The translations under genes were made by a program, and so were the position numbers. From Quercus robur (lineage: Eukaryota; Streptophyta; Magnoliopsida; Fagales; Fagaceae), in NCBI RefSeq assembly GCF_932294415.1, contig NC_065538.1:78443834-78507833 (forward strand): a stretch of 64,000 nucleotides of DNA. The letters are read 5' to 3'. Of the stretch, positions 61,693-64,000 are shown in pieces; position 1 is the stretch's first letter; each line of letters begins with the position of its first letter. A model generated the notes under the pieces. That model was not told the DNA's origin, searched no databases, and saw only the letters and a program-made list of their open reading frames with translations.

Positions 61693-64000
61693 ATGGCTAA
61701 ATTGAGACTGAGGAAATTAGTAGATACTGAAGATGCGATGAATAAGTTCATCGTCAATTATAGGATTCCTCCCAACGTAAGTTTGAGGCATTGTAAGATG
61801 GGGGAGTGGCATTATAAGAGGGAAACGGGCGCGGTGGTAATTCCCGTCCTCGCCTTTGTAGAGGGGGGTATGAGAATCCCTATGGGGCCGGTAACGAGGG
61901 GTTACCTCAAGCACTTCCGATTGGCCCCCACACAGTGCGCCGGCAATGTTTTTAGGATTCTGGGTTGCGTGGACGCTTTAAACGAGAAGATGGGGTTAAG
62001 ACTGACCCACCATGATGTGAACTGGTGCTATAATCTCCAAAAGTTGAAGGGGAAAATCTTTTACATGAAGTCAAGGGACGAAAGGGTTCAATTAATCCAA
62101 TGCCTCCCTGACTCCAATAAGGGATTAAACAAGGATTTCCTTATCGTCTCTGGTGAATGGCACGATGGCAATCCGTGCCCCATAGTAGAAGGAGAACCAG
62201 GTGGGGTACTGGGAATGGAAGGGCGATGAGCCTTAACGCCATTCTAATCTGATGTTTTTTGGTAACTAACCATGCATGCGTGTTTTTCTTTTTGTAGATC
62301 CACATGCCCACCAACGACATTTTCACTTAGTCAACCGGGCGGACTTGGAGACCGTCTTACAAGCAGCAGTTTTTGTAAATGACGAAGATGGTCAAGTCCG
62401 AGCAGCTCACAAAATACTAGGGTACCCTCCTGTTTAGAAGTCATTTGCGGACGCAAGGCACGTGATCAGCGCCAGCCGTCCTTGGCTTCCAAAAATTACC
62501 GTGGTTAAGACAGGATTTTCAATCTCCTAGGAACCATCTGTCCCCGAGAACATCCCATCGGGGGGCCCCTCCTCGTCTCATCAAGTAGCAGAGGACGAAG
62601 GCGAGCTAGACCGGCTCGAGGAAGGTTTTGGGGTATTTGACCTAGCCCACCAATCCGAGGATCCTCCTAGTGATATAGGTGACCCAACCTTGTCCGAGGC
62701 GGAATTGTCATCAGTAGGCACCTCTTCTCAAGCCGAGATGGGACTCAAGAGAAAGCCCCCGACCCCCCTACTCGAACTCCTCGAGGGCCAACCTGGGAAG
62801 GATACGCAGGGAACGCCACAACCCCATGCTCCTTCCCCACCACCTCAGCCCCAGATTGTCCAGACTAGGTCATTTTCCACCAGGTCACAGCCACAATCCC
62901 CTCGCCCCAAACTTCCTGCTTCCTCCCAACCAGCTCTGCCTCCTCGGCCGGAAGGCACTGATTCAAAGAAAAAGAGGAGCCCCAAGGGCAAGGAAACCAT
63001 GGACGGGGGAAAATCCCAACCTTCTAAGGAGAAGGAGGAGGCTCCACGCACAAAACAACTGAAGATTGGACACCACAGCAAGGGTAAAGAAACTGAAGTC
63101 CAATCCTCTCAAAGCAAGGGAAAGGGGATCGAGGCCCAGTCCTCGCCAAGCGCCTGGCTTCTTGCCCCAATGCTTCACGGGGGTCCGTTACTGGAAACTG
63201 CGTCCATGAGGGACCTTGGAGATGGCGAGGGTGGCTACGTGGCCGATGCACTAGGGAGAACCATGCTACTTCCTACTGACATGGATGGTCTGAGAAAAAT
63301 GAGGATGCAGAAGGTCTTCCTCAGTACTAAGAGGTACTTGGGCATGGTAAGGTTTCTCGAAACCTAAAACTTTATTAATTCTCGCTCCTGGTTTGTCATT
63401 AACCATGCATTTATCTCCCCTGCCAGGCTCTCCAGTCCACCTATAGGATGGAGGAAGAGGTGAACAATAAGAGTAAGGCGGCCAAGAATGAACGCACCAA
63501 GCGCATAACGGCCTCGAAGACTCTCCAAGCCTCTGAGGATGAACTCACCAAGGCCAAGGCTGACCTAACAGTTGCTATCCGTGAAAGAGATAGCGCCTCG
63601 GTGGGCCTAGCTAGCGCCCAAAAACAGGCTAAGGACCAAACAAAGCGTCTACTTGAAGCCAAGGATCAGTTGCAAATAGCTAAAGATCTGATCGAGGGTT
63701 TAAATAAGAAGCTGGCCGCGACCAAGCATGATAAAGGTGTGGCGGAGTATGCCCGTGATGAAGCCCTAAGGGCCAAGTGGGAGGCTGAGTTTGCCAGGAA
63801 TGAGGCTGAGGTTGCCAAGGAAACGGCCGAGGATAATGGTTATAATACGGGGGTAGCTGAAACCCAAGCCACCCTTAAAGCCCAGATTCCGGGAGTATGC
63901 AGGCTTTATTGCTCCCAGGTTTGGGAAGAGGCATTGAAGCAAGCTGGGGTGAATGCTTCATCCGATTTGTGGAAGGCGGAGAACATATTCTACCCTACAG
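61693..64000 (+). pseudogene. Antisense gypsy-type transposon ORF (PF04195-like) with coiled-coil tail
   Basis: Three exons in consistent phase: 61693-62200, 62298-63346 and 63427 to the window end. Exon 1 resembles the plant 'putative gypsy type transposon' domain (YRIPPNVSLRH, FRLAPTQCAGN, SGEWHDG). Exon 2 is a proline/serine/lysine-rich linker, then RTMLLPTDMDGLRKM. Exon 3 is a long Ala/Lys/Glu-rich coiled coil. Two in-frame TAG codons (62435-62437 and 62528-62530) interrupt exon 2, both plausible CAG-to-TAG changes. It lies on the strand opposite the element's inferred genomic RNA, next to its 3' LTR, as antisense ORFs do in Tat-lineage gypsy elements. Molecular function unknown. Confidence 0.7.

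Noticed and set aside
61717..61914. Minus-strand ORF under the gypsy-type exon
   Set aside because: Shadow of the plus-strand coding exon 61693-62200.

Overview
The window is nuclear DNA of a flowering plant, most likely a woody eudicot. It has GT-AG introns, a tandem family of cysteine-rich receptor-like kinases (CRKs) and layered plant transposons. The repeat families resemble those of Fagaceae-type trees, but that placement is a weak impression and rests on no search. It is a CRK cluster (1-56.6 kb) followed by transposon-rich DNA.

CRK layout. CRK-A (1196-5088, +) is an intact seven-exon gene of 656 codons. CRK-B (8461-11719, +) keeps every splice site but has a nonsense codon in its second DUF26 domain and damaged kinase motifs. 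Between 11.9 and 13.1 kb lie fossils of at least one more copy: an exon-1 tail, and a promoter joined directly to intron 1. CRK-C (15158-15984, -) is an exon-1-only pseudogene with a frameshift; its 5' end was duplicated in tandem and one duplicate was split by a MULE. CRK-D (35516-56583, +) is an intact seven-exon gene of 664 codons whose first intron is 18,052 bp because of nested insertions. Intact members should be plasma-membrane kinases with two extracellular DUF26 (Gnk2-like) domains, one transmembrane helix and an RD-type Ser/Thr kinase.

Transposon stratigraphy, supported by target-site duplications (TSDs) visible in the sequence: (1) a long-TIR element at 5487-7934 carrying a nested MITE; (2) a 2.07-kb non-autonomous MULE at 16053-18126 (9-bp TSD); (3) a related, left-truncated element ending near 27670; (4) a hAT-like MITE at 27758-35184 (8-bp TSD) split by a 6.8-kb LTR element at 28299-35128 (5-bp TSD); (5) inside CRK-D intron 1, a 15.7-kb LTR element at 38208-53915 (5-bp TSD) whose left LTR was split by a 10.0-kb CACTA element at 38290-48316 (3-bp TSD); (6) two hAT-type elements at 56939-57856 and 58044-59381; (7) another LTR element from 60458 running off the right edge, with a spliced gypsy-type ORF antisense to its inferred retroelement orientation.

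The most unusual object is the CACTA element. It lacks a recognisable transposase. It carries a 345-bp satellite organised as a three-monomer (1,035-bp) higher-order repeat, and fragments of four host genes all in the same orientation: an RRM protein, an aldo-keto reductase, a cinnamoyl-CoA-reductase-like enzyme and glutaminyl-tRNA synthetase. The last two could be spliced in frame into a chimeric ORF. I saw no rRNA genes, intact tRNA genes or CRISPR arrays.
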